DNA of 64,000 nucleotides, taken from contig NZ_JALQCW010000007.1 in the NCBI RefSeq assembly GCF_023241715.1, positions 1 to 64,000 on the forward strand. Reading direction: 5' to 3'. This document shows, one piece after another, positions 28,271 through 37,589 of this stretch. The position numbers and the translations under genes were made by a program. The stretch's first letter is position 1; each line of letters begins with the position of its first letter. Source of the DNA: Pseudomonas morbosilactucae (GTDB taxonomy: Bacteria; Pseudomonadota; Gammaproteobacteria; Pseudomonadales; Pseudomonadaceae). Below the pieces are notes generated by a model. The model ran no database searches. It was not told the DNA's origin and saw only the letters and a list, made by a program, of their open reading frames with translations.

Positions 28271-28289
28271 ATCGACGGTGATTTATCCG

Positions 28290-29270
28290 TCAGGCTTTTT
28301 GCCAGACCTTGGGTTTGAAGAACAAGGTCTCGCCACGGGCCAGGCCGATCAGGCTGTCGTGGTCTTTCACCACTTCGGCTTCGATCAAATCGCTCTGCCC
28401 TTCCACCTTGAGGGTCACTCGGGTGGTGGCGCCCAGCGGACGAATGTCACGCACTTCGGCGGCGTGGTGATCTTCCAGCTCCGATCGTGACAACGACACT
28501 TCGTGCGGACGGAACAGCACGTGGTTGTCCTCGCCCAGGTGCAGGCGGTTGGAGTCGCCGAGGAAGTGGTAGACGAAATCGCTGGCCGGGTTCTCGTAGA
28601 CCTCGCCCGGCGAGCCAATCTGCTCGATCACGCCCTTGTTCATCACCACAATGCGGTCGGCCACTTCCATGGCTTCTTCCTGGTCGTGGGTCACGAACAC
28701 CGACGTCAGGTTGATGTCTTCGTGCAGGCGCGCCAGCCAGCGGCGCAGCTCTTTACGCACCTTGGCGTCGAGGGCACCGAAGGGTTCGTCCAGCAGCAGC
28801 ACTTTCGGCTCTACCGCCAGGGCGCGGGCCAGGGCGATACGCTGGCGCTGGCCACCGGAGAGTTGTTCCGGGTAGCGGTCGGACAGCCAGTCCAGTTGCA
28901 CCATGTTCAGCAGCTCATGGACCTTGGTCGCGATCTGGCTTTCCGTGGGGCGCTGGTTTTTCGGCTTCATGCGCAGGCCGAACGCGACGTTGTCGAACAC
29001 GGTCATGTGGCGGAACAGCGCGTAGTGCTGGAATACAAACCCGACGTTGCGATCACGTACATCGTGGCCGGAGACGTCCTCACCGTGGAACACGATGCTG
29101 CCGTCATCCGGAGTTTCCAGGCCGGCGATGATGCGCAGCAAGGTGGTCTTGCCGCAGCCGGACGGGCCGAGCAACGCCACCAGCTCGCCACTCTGGATGT
29201 CCAGATTGATGCTGTTCAGGGCCTTGAAGGCGTTGAAGTTCTTGCTGACATTACGGACTTCGATCGACAT
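28290..29270 (-). CDS. cysA: Sulfate/thiosulfate ABC transporter ATP-binding protein CysA
   Basis: A 326-residue ATPase of the sulfate importer: Walker [10 protein letters not shown], signature [15 protein letters not shown], Walker [13 protein letters not shown], and a C-terminal TOBE-like regulatory domain ([16 protein letters not shown]). Last gene of sbp-cysT-cysW-cysA, starting 3 bases after the cysW stop. Confidence 0.95.
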   Translation of the reverse strand: MSIEVRNVSKNFNAFKALNSINLDIQSGELVALLGPSGCGKTTLLRIIAGLETPDDGSIVFHGEDVSGHDVRDRNVGFVFQHYALFRHMTVFDNVAFGLRMKPKNQRPTESQIATKVHELLNMVQLDWLSDRYPEQLSGGQRQRIALARALAVEPKVLLLDEPFGALDAKVRKELRRWLARLHEDINLTSVFVTHDQEEAMEVADRIVVMNKGVIEQIGSPGEVYENPASDFVYHFLGDSNRLHLGEDNHVLFRPHEVSLSRSELEDHHAAEVRDIRPLGATTRVTLKVEGQSDLIEAEVVKDHDSLIGLARGETLFFKPKVWQKA

Positions 29271-29273
29271 GAA

Positions 29274-30146
29274 TTATTCCTCTGCCGCACTGGCGCGCAG
29301 GCGGTTGATGCGGTTCTCGCTCCACTGCTTGAGCAGCAGGATGAAGAGCGCCAGGATCAGCAACAGACTCGCCACCGCAAACGCGGCAACGTGGTTGTAT
29401 TCGTTGTAGAGAATCTCGACGTGCAGCGGCAGGGTGTTGGTGACCCCGCGGATGTGCCCGGACACCACCGACACCGCGCCGAACTCCCCCATGGCCCGTG
29501 CAGTACACAGCACCACGCCGTAGATCAGACCCCATTTGATGTTGGGCACGGTGACGTGCCAGAACATCTGCCAGCCATTGGCGCCCAGCAACCGCGCGGC
29601 CTCTTCTTCCTGGGTGCCCTGCTCCTGCATCAGCGGGATCAGTTCACGGGCGACGAAGGGCACGGTGACGAAGATGGTCGCCAGGACGATGCCCGGCAAG
29701 GCGAAGACGATCTGGATGTCGTGGTCCTGCAGCCACGGGCCGAACAGCCCCTGGGCGCCGAACATCAGCACATAGACCAGACCGGCGATCACGGGCGACA
29801 CCGAGAACGGCAGGTCGATCAGGGTCACCAGGATGCTTTTGCCACGGAAGTTGTACTTGCTCACGCACCAGGCGGCGCTGACCCCGAACACCAGGTTCAG
29901 CGGCACCGAAATAAGCACCGCGATCACCGTGAGCTTCAGTGCCGACAGGGCGTCGGGTTCGAAGATCGCGGCAAAGAACGCACCGAGGCCGAGCTTGAGG
30001 CCCTGGGACACCACGATAAACAGCGGCAACAGCAGGAAAAGGGCAAAGATCAGCCAGCCAAGGCCGATCAATACCCGTCGCGAAGCCGGGCTGCCACGAC
30101 GGGCAGCATTGGCCGAGGAAGCGGCGGAAATAGACGATTGGGACAT
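29274..30146 (-). CDS. cysW: Sulfate ABC transporter permease CysW
   Basis: A 290-residue inner-membrane permease with about six helices and the BPD_transp_1 EAA motif ([19 protein letters not shown]). A strong AAGGAGG Shine-Dalgarno precedes the ATG. It pairs with CysT to form the sulfate channel. Confidence 0.95.
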   Translation of the reverse strand: MSQSSISAASSANAARRGSPASRRVLIGLGWLIFALFLLLPLFIVVSQGLKLGLGAFFAAIFEPDALSALKLTVIAVLISVPLNLVFGVSAAWCVSKYNFRGKSILVTLIDLPFSVSPVIAGLVYVLMFGAQGLFGPWLQDHDIQIVFALPGIVLATIFVTVPFVARELIPLMQEQGTQEEEAARLLGANGWQMFWHVTVPNIKWGLIYGVVLCTARAMGEFGAVSVVSGHIRGVTNTLPLHVEILYNEYNHVAAFAVASLLLILALFILLLKQWSENRINRLRASAAEE

Positions 30147-30158
30147 GTTCGCGCCTCC

Positions 30159-30977
30159 TTAAGGTCGTTCGATGCGGCGCTGCAGCAAGTTGATCAGCAG
30201 CAACAGGACAAAGGAAACCACCAGCATCAGCACGCCGATGGACGTGGCGCCGGTGTAATCGTACTGGTCGAGCTTGACCATGATCAGCAGCGGCAGAATC
30301 TCGGTCTTCATCGGCATGTTGCCGGCGATGAAGATCACCGAACCGTACTCGCCGACGCCCCGGGCAAAGGCCAGGGCAAACCCGGTGAGCCAGGCCGGCA
30401 GCAGCGCCGGAACCAGGATGTGGCGGAACACCTGCCAGGGTTTGGCCCCCAGGCACGCGGCGGCCTCTTCGACCTCACGGGGGATATCGGCCAGTACCGG
30501 CTGCACCGTACGCACCACGAACGGCAAGGTGACGAAAGTCAGGGCCAGGGTGATGCCCAGCGGCGTGTAGGCGATTTTGAAGCCCAGGTCGGTGGCGAAC
30601 TGGCCCACCAGCCCGGTGGGCGCATACAACGCAGTCAGGGCGATACCAGCCACGGCGGTGGGCAGGGCGAACGGCAGGTCGATCATTGCATCGATGATCT
30701 TGCGGCCAGGGAAGGTGTAGCGCACCAGCACCCAGGCCAGCAGCGTACCGATGATGCCGTTGATGATGGCCGCGTACAGCGCGGTGCCGAAGCTGAGCTT
30801 CAGCGCGGCCAGCACTCGGGGCGCCGAGATAATGGCCCAGAACTGATCCCAGGTGAGTTGAGCGGCATGGACAAACATTGCCGCCAGCGGAATAAGCACG
30901 ATCAGGCTGAGATACACCAAGGTGTAGCCCAGCGTCAGCCCGAAGCCGGGTATGACGGGGGAGATACGACGCGACAT
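30159..30977 (-). CDS. cysT: Sulfate ABC transporter permease CysT (CysU)
   Basis: A 272-residue inner-membrane permease with the EAA loop VEEAAACLGAKPWQVFRHI and the sulfate-permease stretch ARGVGEYGSVIFIAGNMP. It lies 149 bases after sbp with a REP element in the gap, and 12 bases before cysW. Confidence 0.95.
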   Translation of the reverse strand: MSRRISPVIPGFGLTLGYTLVYLSLIVLIPLAAMFVHAAQLTWDQFWAIISAPRVLAALKLSFGTALYAAIINGIIGTLLAWVLVRYTFPGRKIIDAMIDLPFALPTAVAGIALTALYAPTGLVGQFATDLGFKIAYTPLGITLALTFVTLPFVVRTVQPVLADIPREVEEAAACLGAKPWQVFRHILVPALLPAWLTGFALAFARGVGEYGSVIFIAGNMPMKTEILPLLIMVKLDQYDYTGATSIGVLMLVVSFVLLLLINLLQRRIERP

Positions 30978-31037
30978 AAGAGTCCTTGGTTAGCGGAACC
31001 GATACGCAAAACCCGCAACTGAATGCGGGCTCTACCT

Positions 31038-31121
31038 TGTAGGAGCCGGCTTGCCGGCGAAAGGGCCCCAAACCGGGTACCAGCCTTCAGGGCGCCTTCG
31101 CTGGCAAGCCAGCTCCTACAA
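31038..31121. repeat. REP pair between sbp and cysT
   Basis: TGTAGGAGCCGGCTTGCCGG and the inverted CGCTGGCAAGCCAGCTCC arm flank a 40-base spacer. An intra-operon REP pair between the abundant binding protein and the permeases can protect the upstream sbp message; that effect is inferred. Confidence 0.85.
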
Positions 31122-31126
31122 CAGGC

Positions 31127-32137
31127 TTACTGCGCGGTGTAGATCTGGTCGAACACACCACCGTCATTGAAGAATTTCGGTTGCGCAGTTTTCCAGCCGC
31201 CGAAGTCCTTGTCGATAGTCACCAGGTCCAGTTTCGGGAATTGCTGGGCGTATTTGGCCGCCACCTTCTCGTCACGTGGACGATAGAAGTTTTTCGCCGC
31301 AATTTCCTGGCCCGCCGGGCTGTACAGGTGTTTCAGGTAGGCTTCGGCGATTTGCGTGTTGCCCTTTTTCTCGGCGTTCTTGTCGACCACGGCCACCGGT
31401 GGCTCGGCGAGGATCGACAGCGAAGGCACCACGATGTCGAACTTGTCGGCACCGCCATCTTCTTTCAGGGCCAGGAAGGCTTCGTTTTCCCAGGCCAGCA
31501 ACACGTCACCCTGACCGTTGTTGACGAAGGTAATGGTCGAACCGCGAGCGCCGGTGTCGAGGATCGGCACGTGTTTGAACAGCTCTTTCACGTATTCCTG
31601 AGCCTTGGCTTCGCTGCCACCGGCTTTCAGGCCGTAGGCCCAGGCGGCGAGGAAGTTCCAGCGGGCACCGCCGGAGGTTTTCGGGTTCGGCGTGATCACC
31701 GACACGTCTTTCTTGATCAGGTCACCCCAGTCCTTGATGCCTTTAGGGTTGCCCTTGCGCACCAGGAACACGATGGTCGAGGTGTACGGGGTGCTGGCGT
31801 CCGGCAGGCGGGTCTGCCAGTTTTCCGGCAAGGTCTTGCCCAGCTTGGCGATTTCGTCGATGTCGCCGGCCAGGGCCAGGGTCACCACGTCGGCACGCAG
31901 GCCGTCGATCACCGCACGGCCCTGTTTACCGGAGCCGCCGTGGGATTGCTGGATCTTCACGTTGTCGCCCGGGTGTTCCTTTTTCCAGAAGCTGGTGAAT
32001 TCAGCGTTGTAGTCCTGGTACAGCTCACGGGTCGGGTCGTAGGACACGTTGAGCAGCTCGTAATCTTTGGCAACGGCGGAACCGGCAAAAACGGCGCTGG
32101 CGAGGGCAGCCAAGGCATAGTGACGAATCGAAGACAT
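31127..32137 (-). CDS. sbp: Periplasmic sulfate-binding protein Sbp
   Basis: A 336-residue binding protein with a signal peptide ([18 protein letters not shown]) and the sulfate-binding signatures [15 protein letters not shown] and [18 protein letters not shown], quoted as family landmarks. It delivers sulfate to CysT-CysW-CysA. First gene of that operon, with oscA upstream on the same strand. Confidence 0.95.
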   Translation of the reverse strand: MSSIRHYALAALASAVFAGSAVAKDYELLNVSYDPTRELYQDYNAEFTSFWKKEHPGDNVKIQQSHGGSGKQGRAVIDGLRADVVTLALAGDIDEIAKLGKTLPENWQTRLPDASTPYTSTIVFLVRKGNPKGIKDWGDLIKKDVSVITPNPKTSGGARWNFLAAWAYGLKAGGSEAKAQEYVKELFKHVPILDTGARGSTITFVNNGQGDVLLAWENEAFLALKEDGGADKFDIVVPSLSILAEPPVAVVDKNAEKKGNTQIAEAYLKHLYSPAGQEIAAKNFYRPRDEKVAAKYAQQFPKLDLVTIDKDFGGWKTAQPKFFNDGGVFDQIYTAQ

Positions 32138-32292
32138 GGTGAAGCTCCTGAAATTTTTTGACGTGTTGGCTTTTCTTATGGCGCTTCAGGCCCGCATTCG
32201 TGCTTGAACGCTCTTCATTCTGCTGGGGGTCATGGCTGACGCCCTCCGGTTGTCCAGTCGGGCCTCTCGATCACGAGAGGGTGACGCGGAAT

Positions 32293-32475
32293 TCAGCTGG
32301 GTTTGTTGCCGGGGTTTTGCAGACGGAATTTCTCTTTGCGCTCGATCTGCACGACCTGGGCGTTGTGCACAGTGATTTCCACTGCGCCGAAACGCAGATC
32401 GCGCAAGGCGCTTTGAATCTCGCGCAGGATGGTTGCTTCGTCCTGGCCGTCGACGCTACGTAGAGATGCGCTCAT
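32293..32475 (-). CDS. oscA: OscA-like small protein (DUF2292/YezD family)
   Basis: A 60-residue protein with the DUF2292 core (EIQSALRDLRFGAVEITVHN then QVVQIERKEKFRL). In Pseudomonas, oscA lies upstream of sbp and supports use of organosulfur compounds as sulfur source and chromate resistance. CAGGAG lies before the ATG at 32475. An extended in-frame start 42 bases upstream is not preferred. It is preceded by a perfect inverted repeat likely to be a sulfur-response operator. Confidence 0.87.
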   Translation of the reverse strand: MSASLRSVDGQDEATILREIQSALRDLRFGAVEITVHNAQVVQIERKEKFRLQNPGNKPS

Positions 32476-32555
32476 GGTTGCTGCTCCTGAATGGGATGTG
32501 CCGGGCAGTGGCGGCACTGCTGGTGGCGTGGAGCAATAGTAGATAGCCGCGGATA

Positions 32556-32578
32556 TTCTTAAAAATACTATTTAAGAA
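32556..32578. promoter_or_regulatory. Perfect inverted repeat before oscA (CysB-like candidate)
   Basis: TTCTTAAA and TTTAAGAA are perfect 8-base arms around a 7-base spacer, 80 bases upstream of the oscA start. Its arms resemble the CCTTAAAG/CTTTAAGG repeat upstream of tonB. CysB control of sulfate and organosulfur genes is established in Pseudomonas; that this is the site is inference. Confidence 0.45.
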
Positions 32579-32704
32579 TGTTTATATAACTAAAAACACA
32601 ATCCCTTGCAGGCCCTGTGCTGCCTGCGTTTGCACAGCCCAGGGGGTGATTCGCACGGGTCATGGAAGTGGCCCCAGGCCACCCGGGGAGGGGGCGTGGG
32701 GCAT

Positions 32705-32724
32705 TCCCGGGCGGGCGCCCGGGA
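32705..32724 (-). terminator. GC-rich hairpin after the PAS-GGDEF-EAL gene
   Basis: TCCCGGGCG pairs with CGCCCGGGA in a near-perfect stem just beyond the stop codon. No T tract follows, so its role as a terminator is tentative. Confidence 0.3.
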
Positions 32725-32750
32725 GTGAAGGAAGGGTTCGAACAAGCGAA

Positions 32751-34669
32751 TCAGTGGATCGCCGGTGCCTTGTTCCAGTCCAACTGCGCGGCCGGTACCG
32801 GGCGGCCGAACCAGTAGCCCTGGGCCAGGTCGCAGCCTTGGTCGAGGAGAAAGCGCGCCTGCTCCATCTGCTCGATGCCTTCGGCATGAACCTGCATGCC
32901 CATGCTTTGAGCCAGGGCGATGATGACCCGGGAAATCGCCGCGTCGTCCTCATCAGACGGCAAGCCGGCGACAAACCCCTGGTCGATCTTGAGTTTTTGC
33001 ACCGGCAGGCGCTTGAGCCGCAGCAGGGACGAGTAACCGGTGCCGAAGTCGTCGATGGCCAGGCGTACCCCCAGCTCACGCAGGCGATGCATCTGCTCAA
33101 GGGCCACTTCCGGGTCTTCCATCACGGCGCTTTCCGTGACTTCCAGCTCCAGGAAAGCCGGGTCCAGGCCGGTGTCGTGCAGCACCTGGGCCACTTGCTG
33201 GTACAGCTCACGTCGGGCGAACAGGCGCGACGACACATTCACTGCGAGAAATGACAACACCACCCCGTCCGCCTGCCACTGGCACATCTGCTGGCAAGCG
33301 TGCTGCATGACCCAGGCGTCGATCTCGGCAATCAGCCCGGTGCGCTCGGCAATCGGGATGAACTCCGCCGGCGACACCAGGCCACGCTCGGGATGCTCCC
33401 AGCGCACCAGAGCCTCGACGCCGATCAAGCGGCTGCTCTTGAGGTCGTGCACCGGTTGGTAGAAGACCCGCAACTCCTGCTGCTCCAGGGCCCGGCGCAG
33501 TTCGAAGGCGATTTCCACCCGCTGCTGGGCATGGGCGGTCAGCTCTTCGGTGTACAAGGCATAGCCGTCGCGACCGGCACTCTTGGCCTTGAACAGGGCC
33601 GAGTCGGCATTGCGCAACAGCTGTTCGGCGCTCAGGGCGTCACTGGGGAACAGGCTGATGCCGATGCTGGCGTTGATAAACAGTTGATGCCCCTCCAGCT
33701 CGAATGGCTGCTTCAGGCCGTCGATGATCCGCTGGGCCAGGGCGGCCGCCTGCACCAGCTGCGGGCAGCTCTCGGCCAGCACGGCAAACTCGTCGCCGCC
33801 CAGGCGCGCCAAGGTAATACCCGGGCCGAACATGCCTTGCAGGCGCGCAGCCACGGCCTTGAGCAATTGGTCGCCCAGGGTGTGGCCGAGGCTGTCGTTG
33901 ATCATCTTGAAATGATCCAGGTCGATCAGCAGCAAGGCGCAGCCGCGCTTGTGGATCTGCGCCGACGCCAGGGCCTGTTCGGCACGGTCGGTGAACAGCA
34001 GGCGGTTGGGCAGGTCCGTGAGGGGATCGTGGTGGGCCAAGTGGGCCAGTTCGTGCTCGGAATCCTTGATCGCGCTGATGTCGGAGAACACCGCCACATA
34101 GTGGCTGAGCTGGCCGTGATCATCCTGGATAGCGCGGATGGTCTGCCATTGCGGGTAAATCTCGCCGCTCTTGCGGCGGTTCCAGATTTCCCCGCTCCAC
34201 TCGCCAGTGGCCTTCAGGGTCTGGAACATCGCCTGGTAGAAATCCAGGGAATGGTGGCCGGACTTGAACATGCTGGGCTGGTGGCCCAGGACTTCCTCAC
34301 GCTGGTAACCGGTGATTTCCATGAAGGCCCGGTTGACGTGGACGATCTGGCCGCGAGTATCGCTGACCAGCACCCCTTCGCGGGTGCAGTCGAATACCGC
34401 TGCCGCCTGGCGCAGACGCTCGCGGTCTTCACGCTGGTGGCGCAGGCCGCGGTCGCGCCCAGAAAGCGCAACAATCGGGCCCGGGCACAAAAGATCAGCG
34501 CCGCGCTGACCGTCACCCAGACATAACCATTGATCAGTTGCCAACGCGCCAGGTCCGCTGACTCATCGAAGAAACTGCTCAATAAATGATCACTCACCTG
34601 CAACCACACTATCGATAGCAGCAGGTAGAGCAGTGCGGCACGCAAGCCATTGCGATAAGAGACCGACAT
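32751..34669 (-). CDS. PAS-GGDEF-EAL membrane protein, apparent single-base frameshift
   Basis: Dual c-di-GMP signalling protein of about 639 residues when repaired. The N-terminus (MSVSYRNGLRAALLYLL, two membrane helices) is in one frame and PAS (GVLVSDTRGQIVHVNRAF), GGDEF (RLGGDEFAVL) and EAL (VEALVRWEHP, DDFGTGYSSL) are in another. The switch maps to the GGG run at 34458-34460: adding one G restores LGRDRGLRHQREDRE. All catalytic motifs are intact, so a sequencing error or a very recent mutation is likely. Gene order with oscA, sbp and desA matches P. aeruginosa PA0285, a c-di-GMP phosphodiesterase. Confidence 0.8.
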
Positions 34670-34813
34670 AAGGTCGTCTATGTCCTTACGAAAAGTTCGG
34701 GATTATAGAGGAAGAAACATTCCGCCACTCTTATCTGAAAGGCCGACTGGTTTTCTGCCGGGTGTTAGTGATAATGCGAGGGCTGTTTTTCTTTATCGAG
34801 GGCCCTATAGCCT

Positions 34814-35998
34814 ATGTGGTACGAAGGTTTGCTTGGCTTGTCGCCTTGGCAATTGGTGGCAGTCACCCTGTTAATGACCCACGTGACCATCGTCGCTGTC
34901 ACGGTCTATCTGCATCGCTACTCTGCCCATCGCTCCCTGGAGCTGAACGCCGGGCTTAAACACTTCTTCCGCTTCTGGCTGTGGCTGACCACGGCGCAGA
35001 ACACCCGCGAGTGGACCGCCATCCACCGTAAGCACCACGCCAAGTGCGAAACCGTCGATGACCCCCATAGCCCGGTGATCAAGGGCCTGTCCACGGTGCT
35101 GCGCAAAGGCGCCGAGCTGTATCGGGAAGAAGCCCAGAACCCCGAAACCCTGCGCATCTACGGCAAGAACTGCCCGGAAGACTGGATCGAACGCAACCTC
35201 TACAGCCGCTACAAAATGGCCGGTATCGCCTTGATGGCGGTGATCGACTTGCTGCTGTTCGGCACCATCGGCATCACCATCTGGGCGATCCAGATGATGT
35301 GGATTCCATTCTGGGCCGCCGGGGTGATCAATGGCCTGGGCCACGCCGTGGGCTATCGCAACTTCGAATGCCGCGACGCCGCCACCAACCTGGTGCCGTG
35401 GGGCATCATCGTCGGCGGTGAAGAGCTGCATAACAATCACCACACCTACCCCAACTCGGCCAAGCTCTCGGTGAAAAAATGGGAGTTCGACATGGGCTGG
35501 GCCTGGATCAAGCTGTTCAGCTTCCTGCGCCTGGCCAAGGTCCAGCGGGTTGCGCCCATCGCCCACCGAGTGGAAGGCAAGGGCCACCTGGACATGGACA
35601 CCGCCATGGCGATCCTCAACAACCGGTTCCAGATCATGGCCCAGTACCGCAAGCTGGTGATCGCGCCGCTGGTCAAGCAGGAGCTGGAGAAGGTCGACCA
35701 TTCGGTACGTCATCAATTCCACCGTGCCAAGCGCCTGCTGTCGCGGGAAACCAGCCTGCTGGATGACCGTCACCATGTGCGTATCCAGACCATGCTGGAG
35801 CACAGCCAGGCCCTGAAAGTGATCTATGAAAAGCGCCTGGCGCTGCAACAGATCTGGGCCAAGACCAGCTCCAACGGTCACGACATGCTGGCAGCGATCA
35901 AGGACTGGGTACACGAGGCCGAGGCCAGCGGGATTCAGTCCCTTCGCGACTTCGCCAACCAGTTGAAAACCTACTCCCTGCGCCCCGCCACTGCCTGA
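34814..35998 (+). CDS. desA: DesA-like acyl-lipid desaturase
   Basis: A 394-residue membrane di-iron desaturase with the delta-9 type histidine boxes HRYSAH (HX4H), HRKHH (HXXHH) and HNNHH. Membrane helices flank these. The family start MWYEGLLGLSPWQLVAVTLL is present. In P. aeruginosa DesA (PA0286) acts on phospholipid acyl chains and is next to the PA0285 c-di-GMP gene, the same order as here. The next gene is a c-di-GMP cyclase. Confidence 0.9.
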   Translation: MWYEGLLGLSPWQLVAVTLLMTHVTIVAVTVYLHRYSAHRSLELNAGLKHFFRFWLWLTTAQNTREWTAIHRKHHAKCETVDDPHSPVIKGLSTVLRKGAELYREEAQNPETLRIYGKNCPEDWIERNLYSRYKMAGIALMAVIDLLLFGTIGITIWAIQMMWIPFWAAGVINGLGHAVGYRNFECRDAATNLVPWGIIVGGEELHNNHHTYPNSAKLSVKKWEFDMGWAWIKLFSFLRLAKVQRVAPIAHRVEGKGHLDMDTAMAILNNRFQIMAQYRKLVIAPLVKQELEKVDHSVRHQFHRAKRLLSRETSLLDDRHHVRIQTMLEHSQALKVIYEKRLALQQIWAKTSSNGHDMLAAIKDWVHEAEASGIQSLRDFANQLKTYSLRPATA

Positions 35999-36008
35999 CG
36001 CCGTTGAT

Positions 36009-36035
36009 CGGTGCGCCCCACTCTGGGGCGCACCG
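36009..36035 (+). terminator. Hairpin after desA
   Basis: CGGTGCGCCCC and GGGGCGCACCG form a perfect 11-base stem with a 5-base loop, 10 bases after the desA stop. No T tract is present. Confidence 0.45.
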
Positions 36036-36144
36036 TTCGGAACTTAGCGGCAAATCCCCTATCTCAAGGAACACTTCGCCATCCAGGCGGGCTTTGTGTG
36101 GCCGCTGTTGAATACCGCGCGGCACGTCTTTGAGATTTGTGCCG

Positions 36145-37140
36145 ATGGTCAACAAAAACCTAGAAACACCATCTTCCTTCCTCCCCCAGTGGCCCGAGGC
36201 CGCGCAGACCCTTATGGCGCTGATGCATGCCCAGGGTGAAGTCGCTCGCCTGACCGAACGCGAGCAGTTATTCAGCTCCTTGCTGGTCAGCGTCAACGCC
36301 GTGCTGTGGGCCTTCGACTGGGAGGCGCGCCAGGTGCTGTATGTCAGCCCCGCCTATGAGCGCATCTTCGGCCGCGCCGCCGGTCGCTTGCTCGCGGACT
36401 TCAACGAATGGCGCGACAGCATCTACCCCGATGACCTGGATTACGCCGAGCGCAGCCTGGCCCAGGTCCTGGAAACCGGTGCCGTGGAAGACCGCGAATA
36501 CCGCATCCTCGATGCTCAGGGGCAAGTCCGCTGGCTCAGCGACAAGTGCTTTATCAACCGCAATGCCGAGCCCGGCGAGCGGGTGATCATCGTCGGCATC
36601 GCCGAAGACATCACCGAGAAGAAGCAACTGGAAGCCGAGTTGCAGCGCCTGGCCACCACCGATGTGCTGACCCAGAGCAGCAACCGCCGGCACTTCTTCG
36701 AGTGCGCCCACCATGAGTTCGAGCAGGCCCGCCTGCAAGGCGCGCCCCTGGCGTTCCTGCTGCTGGATATCGATGACTTCAAGGTGATCAACGACAGCTA
36801 CGGCCACCCCGAGGGCGATCTGGTCCTGCAGCGGGTGGCCGAAAGCGGCCGCGCCGCACTGCGCCGTGGCGACCTGTTCGGGCGCATTGGCGGAGAGGAG
36901 TTCGCAGCGGTGTTCCCCGGGTGCTCGCCGGATATGGCACAGCAGGTCGCCGAACGGCTGCAACGGGAGATCCAGCGCCAAAGCTTCAGCCACGGCGGCC
37001 AGAGCTTCAGCATCACCGTCAGCCAGGGCCTGACCAGCCTGCTGCCGGAAGATGAAACCCTCGACAGCCTGTTCGCCCGCGCCGACGCCGCCATGTACGA
37101 AGCCAAGCGCCAGGGCAAAAACCGTATTGTCACCGGGTAA
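36145..37140 (+). CDS. PAS-GGDEF diguanylate cyclase
   Basis: A 331-residue protein that makes c-di-GMP: a PAS domain (VNAVLWAFDWEARQVLYVSP to IIVGIAEDITEKK) and a C-terminal GGDEF domain with active-site GGEEF in RIGGEEFAAVF. An RxxD inhibitory site (RRGD) lies five residues before it, so product feedback is expected. No membrane segment. I use the ATG at 36145; upstream GTG and TTG are possible. The last codons (RQGKNRIVTG) are repeated as DNA 359 bases downstream. Confidence 0.88.
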   Translation: MVNKNLETPSSFLPQWPEAAQTLMALMHAQGEVARLTEREQLFSSLLVSVNAVLWAFDWEARQVLYVSPAYERIFGRAAGRLLADFNEWRDSIYPDDLDYAERSLAQVLETGAVEDREYRILDAQGQVRWLSDKCFINRNAEPGERVIIVGIAEDITEKKQLEAELQRLATTDVLTQSSNRRHFFECAHHEFEQARLQGAPLAFLLLDIDDFKVINDSYGHPEGDLVLQRVAESGRAALRRGDLFGRIGGEEFAAVFPGCSPDMAQQVAERLQREIQRQSFSHGGQSFSITVSQGLTSLLPEDETLDSLFARADAAMYEAKRQGKNRIVTG

Positions 37141-37153
37141 CCGAGGGTGGTTG
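37107..37153 (+). repeat. Direct repeat, copy 1 (3' end of PAS-GGDEF gene)
   Basis: Begins GCGCCAGGGCAAAAACCG and runs through the stop codon. The second copy is at 37466-37512, about 85% identical over 47 bases. Together they flank a 359-base segment with one small gene. Confidence 0.75.
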
Positions 37154-37203
37154 CTCGCACGTAGGCCGTTTCGCCGGTACCCCGGCTTTCAGGGAAACGT
37201 TGG

Positions 37204-37452
37204 ATGGACAAGGAGCAGTTGCTTAGGCGCGTGAACAGCAAGCGCAATGGTTGTCGGGGCAAGCGTTTGGTATGCGTGCTGATTGGCTTGGCATTTTTGG
37301 TGCTGGGCGTGGCGCTGGCGCTGCGCAACGGGCCACACCCGGCGCAGTTGCTGACGCTGATTCCTGCGTGGCCGTTTTTCTACCTGGCATTTTTTGCCGA
37401 AGACCAGACCGTCGAAAGCTGGTTCGATCTGTGCGCTAGCCTGGGTAATTGA
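37204..37452 (+). CDS. Small membrane protein of unknown function
   Basis: An 82-residue protein with a basic N-terminus (RRVNSKRNGCRGKR), one clear membrane helix (VCVLIGLAFLVLGVALAL) and a second hydrophobic stretch (LTLIPAWPFFYLAFF). No family recognised. It lies inside the segment flanked by the two copies of the PAS-GGDEF 3' end. Coding is supported by codon use and a start ATG following GGAAACGTTGG. Confidence 0.6.
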   Translation: MDKEQLLRRVNSKRNGCRGKRLVCVLIGLAFLVLGVALALRNGPHPAQLLTLIPAWPFFYLAFFAEDQTVESWFDLCASLGN

Positions 37453-37465
37453 TAGGGGCCGGCAG

Positions 37466-37512
37466 GCGCCAGGGCAAAAACCGCATCGTCACCAGGTAAT
37501 CAAAGGTGATTA
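37466..37512 (+). repeat. Direct repeat, copy 2 (decayed 3' end of a GGDEF gene)
   Basis: Again begins GCGCCAGGGCAAAAACCG and still encodes RQGKNRIVT followed by TAA. All seven differences from copy 1 are transitions, several at third codon positions. It is a leftover of a second GGDEF-gene 3' end. Confidence 0.75.
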
Positions 37513-37517
37513 CCTTC

Positions 37518-37583
37518 TTGTAGGAGCTGGCTTGCCAGCGATGGCGTCATTGAGGGCGCTATCGCCAGCAAGCCGGCGCCTAC
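37518..37583. repeat. REP pair
   Basis: TTGTAGGAGCTGGCTTGCCA and the inverted CGCCAGCAAGCCGGCGCC arm are separated by a short spacer. It lies downstream of the HDOD regulator gene. Confidence 0.8.
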
Positions 37584-37589
37584 AGGGGA

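Noticed and set aside
28503..31022. An 839-codon plus-strand frame over cysA-cysW-cysT
   Set aside because: Low-complexity Gln/His/Asp/Arg translation; the sulfate transporter genes are certain.
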